Assembly (NCBI GenBank): GCA_003222155.1
Contig: QHUU01000068.1
Span: forward strand, 1 to 64,000
Origin: Gemmatimonadota bacterium
GTDB taxonomy: Bacteria; Gemmatimonadota; Gemmatimonadetes; Gemmatimonadales; GWC2-71-9
Direction: 5' to 3'
Length of the DNA stretch: 64,000 bases
The notes under the pieces were generated by a model. The model was given only the letters and a program-made list of their open reading frames with translations. It ran no database searches and was not told the origin of the DNA. Numbering within the stretch: position 1 is the first letter of the stretch; each line of letters begins with the position of its first letter. Position numbers and translations under genes: made by a program. Positions 28,159-37,179 of this stretch are shown here, piece after piece.

Positions 28159-29459
28159 AGCTTCACACCAAGATCGTGCTGGGGCTCGTGCTCGGGGCCG
28201 GGTCCGGCCTCGCGGCGAATGTATGGGCCGGGACCCCGTGGGTCCACTGGGTGACCACGAACCTGGCGGGCCCCGCAGGGCAAATCGTCGGGCAGATCTT
28301 CTTGCGGCTGCTGTTGATGACGGTCGTGCCGCTCGTGTTCACGTCGATCACGCTGGGTGTCGCGCAGCTCGGCGACGTTCGCAAGGTCGGACGCGTGGGA
28401 GCCCGCTCGCTTGCCTACTTCCTCGTGTCCACGGTGATCTCGGCCATCATCGGCATCGTCCTGGTCAACCTCGTGCGCCCTGGTGTCGGGGTGCCGGTCG
28501 CGGTACGGGAGCAGCTACTCGAGGCGTATCGCGGACAGGTTGCGGGCCTGCAGGCCGGTGGCACGACGAAGTTCGGGGTCGATCTGTTCGTGAACATCGT
28601 GCCGCGCAACCCATTCCAGGCCGCCGCGAATCTCGACATGCTCGGCGTGCTCTTCTTCTCGCTGGTGTTCGGTGCGGCGTTGACCCTCATCCCCGCCGAG
28701 AAGACGCGCGCCCTGGTTGTGCTGCTCGACGCCGTCGGCGACGCGATCATCAAGATCATCGGGATGGCGATGCAGCTCGCTCCCTACGGCGTGTTCGGTC
28801 TGATCTTCGTGGTCACCTCGCTCCTGGGGTGGGACATCCTGCAGAAGCTGCTCGGGTACGTCTTGGTGGTGCTGGTCGGCCTGCTGCTCCACGGCGCGGT
28901 GAGCCTGTCGTTGCTGGTTCGCTTTCTCGGAGGCCTGAGCCCGTTGACATTCTGGCGGCGCATCGGCCCCAGCATCGTCACCGCGTTCTCCACGAGCTCG
29001 AGCAACGCCACGCTCCCGACGAATATTGCGGTCGCCGAGCGGGAGCTGAAGATCCCGCCCCGGATCGCCGGATTCGTCTTGCCCCTGGGCTCGACGATGT
29101 GCCACAACGGGACGGCCCTCTACGAGGGCGTCACCGTGCTGTTCCTCGCCCAACTGTTCGGCGTGCACCTCACGCTCGGCCAGCAGGTGATCGCCGTCGT
29201 CCTGAGCGTCATCACGGCCGTCGGCACGGCCGGCGTGCCGGGGGGTTCGCTCCCGCTCCTCATGGTGGTGTGCGCGGCGGTGGGTGTCCCGCCCGAGTTG
29301 GTCGGCGTCGTCTACGGGGTGGAACGCATCCTCGACATGACGCGCACCACACTGAACGTGTGTGGCGATCTCACCGCTGCTGTGTACGTCGCGAGAACCG
29401 AAAGTGACTGGGATCCGCGCCTCATCACCGGGGACGTGAGCCTGGTGCCGGCGGCGTAG
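28155..29459 (+). CDS. dicarboxylate/amino acid:cation symporter (DAACS, GltP/DctA-like)
   Basis: A 434-residue symporter for glutamate, aspartate or C4-dicarboxylates. Family motifs: 'TSSSNATLPTN' (serine-rich reentrant loop, ~280), 'PLGSTMCHNGTALYEG' (~310), 'GVPGGSLPLLMVVCAAVGVP' (~360) and 'DMTRTTLNVCGDLTAAVYVAR'. GTG at 28155 overlaps the upstream TGA. Last gene of the hppA-led unit: pyrophosphate-driven proton motive force could support such symport (inference). Confidence 0.93.
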   Translation: MKLHTKIVLGLVLGAGSGLAANVWAGTPWVHWVTTNLAGPAGQIVGQIFLRLLLMTVVPLVFTSITLGVAQLGDVRKVGRVGARSLAYFLVSTVISAIIGIVLVNLVRPGVGVPVAVREQLLEAYRGQVAGLQAGGTTKFGVDLFVNIVPRNPFQAAANLDMLGVLFFSLVFGAALTLIPAEKTRALVVLLDAVGDAIIKIIGMAMQLAPYGVFGLIFVVTSLLGWDILQKLLGYVLVVLVGLLLHGAVSLSLLVRFLGGLSPLTFWRRIGPSIVTAFSTSSSNATLPTNIAVAERELKIPPRIAGFVLPLGSTMCHNGTALYEGVTVLFLAQLFGVHLTLGQQVIAVVLSVITAVGTAGVPGGSLPLLMVVCAAVGVPPELVGVVYGVERILDMTRTTLNVCGDLTAAVYVARTESDWDPRLITGDVSLVPAA

Positions 29460-29469
29460 CGGGCGCGAC

Positions 29470-29497
29470 GTAGGGGCGTAGCATGCTACGCCCCTAC
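29470..29497. repeat. REP-like 28-bp perfect palindrome, copy 2
   Basis: Each half reads GTAGGGGCGTAGCA on its own strand. It separates two convergent genes; the stop codon of the minus-strand kinase (29494-29496) lies within it, so it may act as a bidirectional terminator. Confidence 0.92.
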
Positions 29498-30432
29498 ACG
29501 AGCTCCGCTGCCAGCTTCAGCGCCCCGAGCGCGGCATCGATCCGCTCGGGCACGAGGCGCGCTCGTTTGAACCCGACGGCCAGCCGGTCGCGGAATGCGG
29601 CGGTGAGGGGTGACTGCGGCAGGAGCAGGCCGCCTGTGATCGCGACCGGGACGGGGCCCGCGGCGGGAAAATGGCGCCCCAGCATGACGACCAGCTCGAC
29701 GAGCTCGCGCGCCGCCTCGTCCACCGCCCGCTGCGCCACCACCTCGCCCTCCCGCGCGGCGTTGAGCACGTGCGGCGCGAGCGCCGCCACCTGAGCCGGC
29801 GTCGCCGTCGCCGCCCATCGCACCAGATCGTCGAACCGCTGTAGACCCAGTGCCCCGAGCAGCCGGGCCAGGAGGGTGGAGCCCTCGCCGCGGCCGTCCT
29901 GCGCTCGCCCTGCCAGGTCGAGCGCGCGGCGACCGAGCCAGTATCCCCCGCCTTCATCGCCCAGCTGCCACCCGTAGCCGCCCGCGCGGTGGATCTCGCC
30001 GCCCGGCAGGCGCGCGTAGGCGATCGACCCGGTGCCGGAGTTCACGAGCACGCCCGGGCCGTGCGCGAAGGCCGTGGTCAACGCGACCTCGCCGTCCGCA
30101 AGCACGCGCACGCGGCCGGCGATGCCGGCGTCGACCAGCGCCGCTTCGAGCTCGGCCTGCTCTTGCCGCCGCCCGGCGCCGGCCGCCCCGACGACCGCGG
30201 CTTGCACGGGCAGCTCGATACCCGCCTGGACCGCCGCGCGCCGGGCCGTCTCCGCGAGCACGGCGGCCGCCCCCGCCGCTCCCGCCGGCCGCATGGCGGC
30301 GCCCGGCCCGTCCGCTCTGCCAAGGACCTTCGTCGGCTGGCCGACCACCACGGTGGAGTGCGATCCACCGGCGTCGGCTCCCAGAAAGAGGGCGGTCGGG
30401 CGAACTGGCGGACGGGCGGAAGGTGGGGTCAC
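29494..30432 (-). CDS. BadF/BadG-type sugar kinase (GlcNAc/MurNAc kinase-like)
   Basis: A 312-residue ASKHA-fold ATPase of the BadF/BadG/BcrA group, which includes N-acetylglucosamine and MurNAc kinases. Phosphate-1 motif G-A-D-A-G-G-S-H-S at 18-26, 'GTGSIAYAR' and 'GGYGWQLGDEGGGYWLG' near 150-175, and 'ITGGLL' near 270. GTG at 30432 overlaps the upstream symporter stop (GTGA), implying co-expression with that transporter. Neighbouring NagZ- and NamZ-like genes suggest GlcNAc or MurNAc as substrate. The first ~12 residues are a Pro-rich stretch encoded by short GC repeats. Confidence 0.82.
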   Translation of the reverse strand: MTPPSARPPVRPTALFLGADAGGSHSTVVVGQPTKVLGRADGPGAAMRPAGAAGAAAVLAETARRAAVQAGIELPVQAAVVGAAGAGRRQEQAELEAALVDAGIAGRVRVLADGEVALTTAFAHGPGVLVNSGTGSIAYARLPGGEIHRAGGYGWQLGDEGGGYWLGRRALDLAGRAQDGRGEGSTLLARLLGALGLQRFDDLVRWAATATPAQVAALAPHVLNAAREGEVVAQRAVDEAARELVELVVMLGRHFPAAGPVPVAITGGLLLPQSPLTAAFRDRLAVGFKRARLVPERIDAALGALKLAAELV

Positions 30433-31886
30433 GCGGGCAGCGTGTGCGATCCGCCGGTCCGCTCGTCCCGCTGTCCGACGAGCGACGAGGCCACTCCCAC
30501 CAGCATCGTCACCGCCGTCCCCAGCGGCACGTACCACGGCCAGGCGAGCCCCGGCAGCCAGCGCCACGGCACCCCCAGCACCACGGGAGTCATCACGAGC
30601 ACGCTCACGACGATGGCCATGATAACGTCGCGCTGGCGCGCGCGCGGCCAGAATCCGCCCAGCAGATAGGTGCCGAGCAGGCCGCCGTACGTGATCGATG
30701 CGATACTGAGCGCCAGCTGCACGACGGGTGTGTTCTGGTTGCGAAACGCGATCGCGCCGCCGACGAGCACCGCCGTCCACACGAGCGTGAGCCAGCGGCC
30801 CACCCAGAGAAGATGCGTCGGCTCCTGGCGACCCGAGAGTGGCGCATAGAAATCGTGGGTGGACGCGGAGGCGAGCGAGTTGACGGCCGACGCGTGGCTG
30901 CTCATGGCCGCGGCCAGGATCCCCGCGACGACGAGCCCGGCGAGCCCGGCCGGCAGGCGTGTGATCACGAAGGTCGGGTAGATGGCGTCGCTGCGCCCTC
31001 CCTGATCCGCGCCGGCCAGCCACAGGCTCGTGCCCACGAGCAGGAACAGCGCGAACTGGGCGATGATGAATACGCCCGATCCGATGAGCGCGCGCCGGGC
31101 GTCCGCGAGCCCGCGAGCGGCGAGCAGACGCTGCACGATCAGATGGTCGGTGCCGTGCGACGCGCCGGCGAGCAGCGCGCCGCCCAGGACCCCGCCCCAA
31201 AACGTGTACAGCACCTTGAACGACGGTGTGAAGTCGAGCGCGACGAGCTTCCCGGCGTCCCAGGCCCGCGCGAACGCACCGGCGCCTCCCGCGAGCTGGG
31301 TCGCGACGAGCAGCGTGGCCACGCCGCCCAGCAGATAGACGCCCAGCTGGATCACGTCCACCCAGACGACGGCCCGCAGCCCGCCGACCCACGTGTAGAT
31401 CACGGTGACGAGGCCGATGGCGAGGATCCCGGCGGGCATGCTCCAGTGAGTGATGATGGCGAGGGGGATGGCCGTGGCGAAGATCCGGACGCAGTCGGCG
31501 AGGGCGCGCGTGAGCAGGAACACGCCCGATGCGGCGCGCCGCGCCCCCGGCCCGAAGCGGCGCTCCAGTCGCTGATACGCCGTGTCCTGGGTGCCTTCGA
31601 AATACCCGGGCAAGAGCAGCGCGGCGACGCCGACTCGCCCCGCCAGGTAGCCGAACGCGAGCTGCAGAAAGGTGAGGTCGCTGCGGGCGGCGATCCCGGG
31701 GATCGAGATCACCGTCAGGGCCGACGTCTCGGTGGCGACGATCGACAGCATGATGGCCCACCAGGGCAGCCCGCGGTGGCCGAGGAAGTAGTCGCTCGCG
31801 TCGCGCTGGCGCCCCGAGAGCGCCAGGCCGAAGACGACGACGGCGGCGCAATAGGCCGCGATGACGGCTACGTCGAGCGCACGCAC
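30429..31886 (-). CDS. sodium:solute symporter (SSS family) 1
   Basis: A roughly 485-residue, 13-TM Na+-coupled symporter. Landmarks: 'DASDYFLGHRGLPWWAIMLSIVATETSALTVISIPG' at the N-terminus, 'TWVGGLRAVVWVDVIQLGVYL', 'GASHGTDHLIVQRLLAARG' and 'ILAAAMSSHASAVNSLASASTHDFY', all typical of SSS proteins. I prefer GTG at 31886; an ATG at 31919 would place the start inside a transcription terminator hairpin. Co-translated with the sugar kinase, so an amino sugar is the plausible cargo. Confidence 0.87.
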   Translation of the reverse strand: MRALDVAVIAAYCAAVVVFGLALSGRQRDASDYFLGHRGLPWWAIMLSIVATETSALTVISIPGIAARSDLTFLQLAFGYLAGRVGVAALLLPGYFEGTQDTAYQRLERRFGPGARRAASGVFLLTRALADCVRIFATAIPLAIITHWSMPAGILAIGLVTVIYTWVGGLRAVVWVDVIQLGVYLLGGVATLLVATQLAGGAGAFARAWDAGKLVALDFTPSFKVLYTFWGGVLGGALLAGASHGTDHLIVQRLLAARGLADARRALIGSGVFIIAQFALFLLVGTSLWLAGADQGGRSDAIYPTFVITRLPAGLAGLVVAGILAAAMSSHASAVNSLASASTHDFYAPLSGRQEPTHLLWVGRWLTLVWTAVLVGGAIAFRNQNTPVVQLALSIASITYGGLLGTYLLGGFWPRARQRDVIMAIVVSVLVMTPVVLGVPWRWLPGLAWPWYVPLGTAVTMLVGVASSLVGQRDERTGGSHTLPA

Positions 31887-31903
31887 CGGCGGAGCGGCGC
31901 AAC

Positions 31904-31928
31904 AAAAAGCCCGCGACATGCGCGGGCT
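31904..31928 (-). terminator. intrinsic terminator after the IscA/ErpA gene
   Basis: On the minus strand: AGCCCGCG, loop CATGT, CGCGGGCT, then TTTTT. An 8-bp perfect stem plus U-run, placed 32 bp after the iscA-like stop (31960). Confidence 0.85.
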
Positions 31929-31959
31929 CGGGAATCCGATGGGAAGAGGGCCAACCGCT

Positions 31960-32319
31960 TCAGACCGTGAAGGACGATCCGCAGCCGCACCCGCCGGTGG
32001 CGTTCGGGTTCTCGAAGGCGAACCCGGACTCCTGGAAGTTGCTCTTGTAGTCCAGGGTGACGCCGTTCAGGTACTGCGCACTGAAGCCGTCGACGAAGCA
32101 GCGCACGCCGGCGCTCTCGATGACGATGTCGTCCTCGGCCGGTTTGTCTTCGATGCTGAGGCTGTACCGGAACCCCGAGCACCCGCCCGGCAGCACGCCG
32201 ATCCGGAGCCCGGCGGTCTCGGGGGAGACCTTCTCCTCCGCCATGGACTTGCGCACCTCCACCGCTGCCTGGTCGGTCAGGGTCAAGGTGATGGGAGCTG
32301 AACGTTGCGTCGTCGCCAT
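31960..32319 (-). CDS. A-type iron-sulfur carrier (IscA/ErpA family)
   Basis: A 119-residue Fe-S scaffold/carrier. The three cluster ligands are present: C47 in P-G-G-C-S-G-F and C111-G-C113 in G-G-C-G-C-G-S-S-F, with the usual C-terminal spacing. Also 'KPAEDDIVIESAGVRCFVDGFSAQYLNG', typical of ErpA. ATG at 32319 has GGAGGA 7 bp upstream. Monocistronic: own terminator downstream, divergent from a symporter upstream. No isc or suf partner is adjacent. Confidence 0.93.
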   Translation of the reverse strand: MATTQRSAPITLTLTDQAAVEVRKSMAEEKVSPETAGLRIGVLPGGCSGFRYSLSIEDKPAEDDIVIESAGVRCFVDGFSAQYLNGVTLDYKSNFQESGFAFENPNATGGCGCGSSFTV

Positions 32320-32397
32320 TGCGATCCTCCAGTCACATGCGAACTTAGAAAGTCCCGACGGCTCTGTCAACTCTCGCCACGCGAGGACCGCGCGCTC

Positions 32398-34152
32398 ATG
32401 CGACTTACGCTCGCCGATTGGTTGGTCGTCGCGCTGTACTTCCTCTTCAATATTGGCGTCGGCCTCTATTACAAGCGTCGGGCCGGTCGCAGTACCGCGG
32501 AGTACTTTCTTTCCGGTCGGAACGTGCCGTGGTGGCTCGCCGGCACGTCCATGGTCGCCACTACCTTCGCCGCGGACACACCCCTCGTCGTCACGGGCCT
32601 GGTGGCGCGCAACGGCGTGGCGGGGAACTGGCTGTGGTGGAACCTGCTCGCGAGCGGCATGCTGACGGTCTTCTTCTACGCCCGCCTGTGGCGGCGCGCC
32701 GGCGTGATGACCGACATCGAGTTCTCCGAGATCCGCTACGCCGGTCCGCCGGCCGCCTTTCTGCGGGGCTTCCGGGCCCTCTACTTGGGCCTGCTCATCA
32801 ACTGCATCATCCTCGGCTGGGTCAACCTGGCGATGGCGAAGATCCTCCAGCTGGTCTTCGGCATCTCGAAAGGCCAAGCGCTGTGGATCGTGGTCGGGCT
32901 GATCGTCCTGACGTCCGCGATCTCGACGCTCTCGGGCCTGTGGGGCGTGCTGGTGACCGACCTGTTCCAGTTCGTCATCAAGATGGGCATGGTGATCGTG
33001 CTGGCGGTGGTCGCGGTGCAGGCGGTCGGGGGCATCGAGGCGATGAAGGCGAAGCTCGCGAGCGGCGGTCAGGGGTCGGTCTTGAGCTTCGTCCCCGATG
33101 TGGGGTCAGCGTGGATGCCGATGCTCACCTTCTTCGTCTATATCGCCGTGAACTGGTGGGCGACGTGGTACCCCGGGGCCGAGCCCGGCGGCGGGGGCTA
33201 CGTGGCGCAACGGATGCTCAGCGCGAAAGACGAGCGACACTCGTTGCTCGCCACGCTGTGGTTCAACATCGCACACTATGCCGTGCGCCCCTGGCCGTGG
33301 ATCCTCGTGGCGCTGGCGTCGCTGATCCTGTTCCCGGGGCTTCCGGACCCGGAGACCGGCTACATCCGGGTGATGATCGACTACCTCCCGTCGTCACTCC
33401 GCGGGCTGATGGTCGCCGCGTTCGCGGCGGCCTTCATGTCGACGATCGCCACCCAGCTCAACTGGGGCGCCAGCTACCTCGTGAACGATTTCTATCGCCG
33501 CTTCGTGCGCCGCGAGGCAGGCGAGCCGCATTACGTGCTGGCGTCGCGCGTCGCCACGGCCCTGCTCACGGTGTTCTCCGCCGCCGTGGCCTTTCGCATC
33601 GAGTCGATCGGGGGGGCCTGGAAACTGCTGATCATCACCGGCGCCGGAACGGGCGCCGTGCTGCTGCTGCGCTGGTACTGGTGGCGCATCAACGCGTGGA
33701 GCGAAGTCTCCGCGATGATCGCCGCGTTCGTCGTATCGGTCCTGCTGCAGACCGTGGGCGGGCTCGACAGCGACCGGCCGCTCGACTTCGCACACATCGT
33801 GCTCATCACTGTCGCCGTCACGACCGTGGTCTGGCTCGCCGTCACATTCCTCACGCGTCCCGAATCGGAGTCGACGCTCGTCGCGTTCTACCGTCGCACC
33901 CGGCCGTCGCGCACGGGGTGGGGGCCCGTCGCCGCGCGTGCGCCCGACGTTCGGCCGTCGACCGACGGGCTCGCCAACCTGCTCGACTGGGTAGCCGGAT
34001 GCGTGCTGGTGTACGGCGCGCTGTTCGGTGTGGGCAAGCTGCTGCTGCACGAGACACGGCCGGGCCTGCTGCTGCTCGGTCTCAGCGCCCTCGCCGGCGG
34101 CGTCATCTACCGTGACCTGTCGCGCCGCGGTTGGAAAACGGTGGTGGAGTGA
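32398..34152 (+). CDS. sodium:solute symporter (SSS family) 2
   Basis: A 584-residue symporter. Starts 'ADWLVVALYFLFNIGVGLYYKRRAGRSTAEYFLSGRNVPWWLAGTSMVATTFAADTP', a strong SSS N-terminus; later 'AAFAAAFMSTIATQLNWGASYLVNDFYRRF', the TM9-like helix. The C-terminal ~80 residues extend beyond shorter family members and include two further hydrophobic segments. Not closely similar to symporter 1. It lies next to the serine hydrolase, NagZ-like and NamZ-like genes, so uptake of cell-wall-derived sugar or peptide is possible but unproven. Confidence 0.88.
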   Translation: MRLTLADWLVVALYFLFNIGVGLYYKRRAGRSTAEYFLSGRNVPWWLAGTSMVATTFAADTPLVVTGLVARNGVAGNWLWWNLLASGMLTVFFYARLWRRAGVMTDIEFSEIRYAGPPAAFLRGFRALYLGLLINCIILGWVNLAMAKILQLVFGISKGQALWIVVGLIVLTSAISTLSGLWGVLVTDLFQFVIKMGMVIVLAVVAVQAVGGIEAMKAKLASGGQGSVLSFVPDVGSAWMPMLTFFVYIAVNWWATWYPGAEPGGGGYVAQRMLSAKDERHSLLATLWFNIAHYAVRPWPWILVALASLILFPGLPDPETGYIRVMIDYLPSSLRGLMVAAFAAAFMSTIATQLNWGASYLVNDFYRRFVRREAGEPHYVLASRVATALLTVFSAAVAFRIESIGGAWKLLIITGAGTGAVLLLRWYWWRINAWSEVSAMIAAFVVSVLLQTVGGLDSDRPLDFAHIVLITVAVTTVVWLAVTFLTRPESESTLVAFYRRTRPSRTGWGPVAARAPDVRPSTDGLANLLDWVAGCVLVYGALFGVGKLLLHETRPGLLLLGLSALAGGVIYRDLSRRGWKTVVE

Positions 34153-34162
34153 CGGCCGGCTG

Positions 34163-34223
34163 GTGCCGTTCCAACTCGATGGGAAAGCGCGACCGGACCG
34201 GGGAGAGATAGTTGGAACGGTAC
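34163..34223. terminator. inverted repeat between convergent genes
   Basis: Arm GTGCCGTTCCAACT (34163-34176) and its complement AGTTGGAACGGTAC (34210-34223), 14 bp with one wobble position, 33-nt loop. Lies between the symporter 2 stop and the serine hydrolase stop. Confidence 0.6.
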
Positions 34224-35431
34224 TAGAGCTCGGGGTGCGTGAGCGCGTCGACCACGAGGTCCGCCACCTGTGACCGGACCTGGAGGATCGCGCTGTTGGC
34301 GCGCGTGGGGTTGACGCGGTTCGTGAGCAGGATGATGAACAGGTCGCGCTCCGGGTCCAACCAGATCGACGTTCCCGTAAAGCCGGTGTGGCCGAACGCG
34401 CGGCGCGACAGCCGGGTCCCGGCGCTCGAGTACCCGGAGTCCGAGGGCGTGTCCCAGCCGAGCGCGCGCGTCGAGCCCGGAACGACGTGCTGGCGCCGCG
34501 TGAACTCGGCGATCGTCTCGGCGCGGATCAGCTGCAGCGTGTCCCAGGCGCCCCCATTCAGCAGCAGCGCCGCGAAGCGCGACAGGTCGAGGGCGTTCGA
34601 GAACAGCCCGGCGTTGCCCGACACGCCGCCCAGCCGCGCCGCACTCTCGTCATGGACCTCGCCCACGAGCAGGCGATGACGGAAGACCGTGTCGTTCTCG
34701 GTCGGCGCGATCCGGTCCCGCCACGCCGCCGGGGGAAGGAATCGAGTCCACGGCATGGCGAGCGGTCCGAACACCCGCCTGGCGAGGAAGCGGTCGAGCG
34801 GCTCGCCGGCGAGCCGTTCGACCACCTGCATCAGAACGATGGCGCTCAGGTCGGAGTAGCGGTACGTCGTTCCGGGCGGCGCGAGCAGCGTGGTCGTGTC
34901 CACGGCGTGGAGCGCGGCCGCGCGCGTCGTCGTCGAGTCGTACAGCGGCAGGTCCGCGGCCAAGCCGGCGGAATGGGTGAGCAGGTGCCGGATCGTCACG
35001 CGGTCTTTCATCGGCCCGGCAAACTCGGGCACGTAACGCTGCACCGGCGCGTCGAGCGCGAGCTTCCCCTCATCCACCAGCACCATGCACGCGGTCGTCA
35101 GGCCGACGACCTTGGTGAGCGAGGCGAGGTCGTAGATCGTGCCCACTTGCACGGGGCGGTGGTCGCTCACCCCGTAGGCCCCCACGGCCTCGAGCAGCGC
35201 CAGCCGGCCATGTCGACCGACCGCGAGCACCGCGCCGGGAAAGGCACCGCTGTCGGCTTCGACCCGGAGATAATCGACCACGCTCGCCAGGCGCACGCTG
35301 TCGAAGCCGAGCGATGTCGGTGCCGCCGCCGGGATCGTGGCGCTCCGCGGCGCCGGCGGTGCCGCCGAGCCGCCGCAGCCGGCGGCGAGCCCTCCGACCC
35401 AGACGACCGCCAGTATGGCGCGCCGCGTCAC
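34223..35431 (-). CDS. serine hydrolase, class C beta-lactamase family (AmpC/YbbE-like) lipoprotein
   Basis: A 402-residue exported hydrolase. Lipobox L-A-A-G-C19. Catalytic S104-L-T-K107 in 'DLASLTKVV', a second-motif Y-S-D near 195 ('YRYSDLSAIVLMQ'), and third-motif-like H-T-G in 'FGHTGFTGTSIWLDP'. GTG at 35431 overlaps the stop of the GH3 gene upstream (GTGA). In Bacillus subtilis the homologous neighbour (YbbE/AmiE) removes muramyl peptides in the operon with NagZ and NamZ, which is the likely role here; esterase activity is an alternative. Confidence 0.87.
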   Translation of the reverse strand: MTRRAILAVVWVGGLAAGCGGSAAPPAPRSATIPAAAPTSLGFDSVRLASVVDYLRVEADSGAFPGAVLAVGRHGRLALLEAVGAYGVSDHRPVQVGTIYDLASLTKVVGLTTACMVLVDEGKLALDAPVQRYVPEFAGPMKDRVTIRHLLTHSAGLAADLPLYDSTTTRAAALHAVDTTTLLAPPGTTYRYSDLSAIVLMQVVERLAGEPLDRFLARRVFGPLAMPWTRFLPPAAWRDRIAPTENDTVFRHRLLVGEVHDESAARLGGVSGNAGLFSNALDLSRFAALLLNGGAWDTLQLIRAETIAEFTRRQHVVPGSTRALGWDTPSDSGYSSAGTRLSRRAFGHTGFTGTSIWLDPERDLFIILLTNRVNPTRANSAILQVRSQVADLVVDALTHPEL

Positions 35432-37179
35432 GGCTGTGCGTCGGGTATTACGACGCCCCAGCCCAAGGGATAGGCCGGGGGGATGCGGATCGGGAGATGT
35501 CCCGTGATCGGGACCCTGCCGAGCAACGCGAGCGCCACGGCACGCTCCGACGCCTTCACTCCGCTCCATGCCACGAGATACGACTTCACCGCGGGCGCCT
35601 GATTCAGCAGGTAAGGGCTGCCGAGCGATACGAGGACGGTGGGGCGCGTGGAGTCGGTGGCGCTGATCAGGGCGGCGAGCGAGTCGGGGAGGGCGATGGT
35701 GCCGCGCCCGGAGAGGGGGCGTACGTTCGCGGCGAACACCGTCCCCGGTGCCCGCGCGATCACGGCGCGCGCGGAATCGTAGGAGAGCGTGCCCGACATC
35801 GGCCACAGGCGGAAGTATTCGACCGTGTCGCCCCCCTGGCGCAGCAGCTGCGCCAGGGTCTGTCCCACACCCCCGTTGGCCTCGTCGGCGTAGGCGATCA
35901 GCGCCAGGCGGCTGCGGTGCGCGCGCAGCGCGTGCAGCCGTCCTCCCACGTCGCGCACCAGCGTCAGGGCGCGCGCGGCGACGTCGTCCGCCTGGTCCTG
36001 GAACCGCCTGGCGCCGACCACGAGCATGATCGAATCGAGCGACACCGTGCGGCCCTGGAACAGCCGGAGGCGATGCTTGATCTCGAGCACGCGGCGCACC
36101 GATTGCTCGAGCCGCTGCGGCGTGATGCGGCCCGACGCCACAGCCGTCGTCATGGCGGCGACCGCGGAATCGGCATCGGCCGGCATCAGCAGGACGTCGG
36201 AGCCGGCGAGAAACGCTCGCACGGTGGCCTCGCCGGCGCCGTACTTCGCCACGATGGCGCCCATCGTCAGCGCATCGGTCGCCACGAGGCCGGCGAAGCG
36301 CAGCGAGTCGCGCAGCAGGCCGGTGAGCACCGCCGCCGAGAGGGTGCCCGGCTCATCCGAGCCGGTGAAGGCGGGAAACGCGATGTGCGCGCTCATCACC
36401 ACGTCCGCCCCGGCGGCGATGCCGGCACGGAACGGCACGAGCTCGATGGAGTCGAGCCGCGCGTACCCCGACGGGATTAACGGGAGACCGATGTGCGAGT
36501 CGATCTGGGTGTCGCCGTGGCCGGGGAAGTGCTTGAGGGTGGCGAGCATCCCGTGATCGTGCAGCCCGCGTACGTACTCCGTCACGAGCCGCGACACCGT
36601 GCGTGGGTCCTCCCCGAACGAGCGGATGTTGATGATCGGGTTGGCGGGATTGTTGTTGACGTCCGCGTCGGGCGCGAAATTGACGTGGATGCCGACCGCG
36701 CGGCCTTCCACGGCGGCGGCGGCACCGATGGTGTAGGCGTCGCGCGGTTCGCCGGTGGCGCCGACCGCCATGATCTGCGGGAATGCCGTAGCGCCCACCA
36801 CGCGCATCCCGGCGCCCCACTCGAGATCCGCCGAGACGAGCAGCGGCAGCCGGGAGCGCTGCTGCAGGGCGTTCAGCTTGGCCGCGATGTCGAGCGGCGA
36901 CCCGACCGAGATGATCAGGCCGCCGACCTCGAGGGAGTCGACCCAGCGCGCCGCGACTTGGAAGAGCGAATCGTCGAATGCGGTGTAACTTCCCGAGAGC
37001 CACGGGACGACGACCTGTCCGATCCGCTGGCGAACGGTGAGGGTGGCGAGCAGCGAATCGACGAAAGCCGCGGGGACTGGGGACGAGGGACGAGGGATGA
37101 GCTGGGCCGTCCGACCGACCGCTTGACCGCCGGCACAGCCGAGCACCGCCGTAAGGATCAGGAGTCTATGCGCTCGCAT
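35428..37179 (-). CDS. nagZ: GH3 beta-N-acetylhexosaminidase (NagZ-like), two-domain form
   Basis: A 583-residue exported enzyme releasing GlcNAc from peptidoglycan fragments. The bacterial NagZ signature K216-H-F-P-G-H-G-D-T-Q-I-D-S-H229 supplies the Asp/His acid-base pair; nucleophile candidate D302 in V-A-T-D-A-L-T-M-G. A C-terminal GH3_C-like domain (~390-583) makes it the two-domain YbbD type. N-terminus has a signal with V-L-G-C15, a possible lipid anchor. The ATG at 37179 lies within the coding start of the divergent NamZ gene: the two start codons fall inside the same 12 bp. Confidence 0.9.
   Translation of the reverse strand: MRAHRLLILTAVLGCAGGQAVGRTAQLIPRPSSPVPAAFVDSLLATLTVRQRIGQVVVPWLSGSYTAFDDSLFQVAARWVDSLEVGGLIISVGSPLDIAAKLNALQQRSRLPLLVSADLEWGAGMRVVGATAFPQIMAVGATGEPRDAYTIGAAAAVEGRAVGIHVNFAPDADVNNNPANPIINIRSFGEDPRTVSRLVTEYVRGLHDHGMLATLKHFPGHGDTQIDSHIGLPLIPSGYARLDSIELVPFRAGIAAGADVVMSAHIAFPAFTGSDEPGTLSAAVLTGLLRDSLRFAGLVATDALTMGAIVAKYGAGEATVRAFLAGSDVLLMPADADSAVAAMTTAVASGRITPQRLEQSVRRVLEIKHRLRLFQGRTVSLDSIMLVVGARRFQDQADDVAARALTLVRDVGGRLHALRAHRSRLALIAYADEANGGVGQTLAQLLRQGGDTVEYFRLWPMSGTLSYDSARAVIARAPGTVFAANVRPLSGRGTIALPDSLAALISATDSTRPTVLVSLGSPYLLNQAPAVKSYLVAWSGVKASERAVALALLGRVPITGHLPIRIPPAYPLGWGVVIPDAQP

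Noticed and set aside
29494-31905. Single 803-codon frame suggesting a kinase fused to a long N-terminus
   Set aside because: Its N-terminal two thirds are an out-of-frame reading of the SSS symporter. The kinase starts at GTG 30432 with a GTGA junction.
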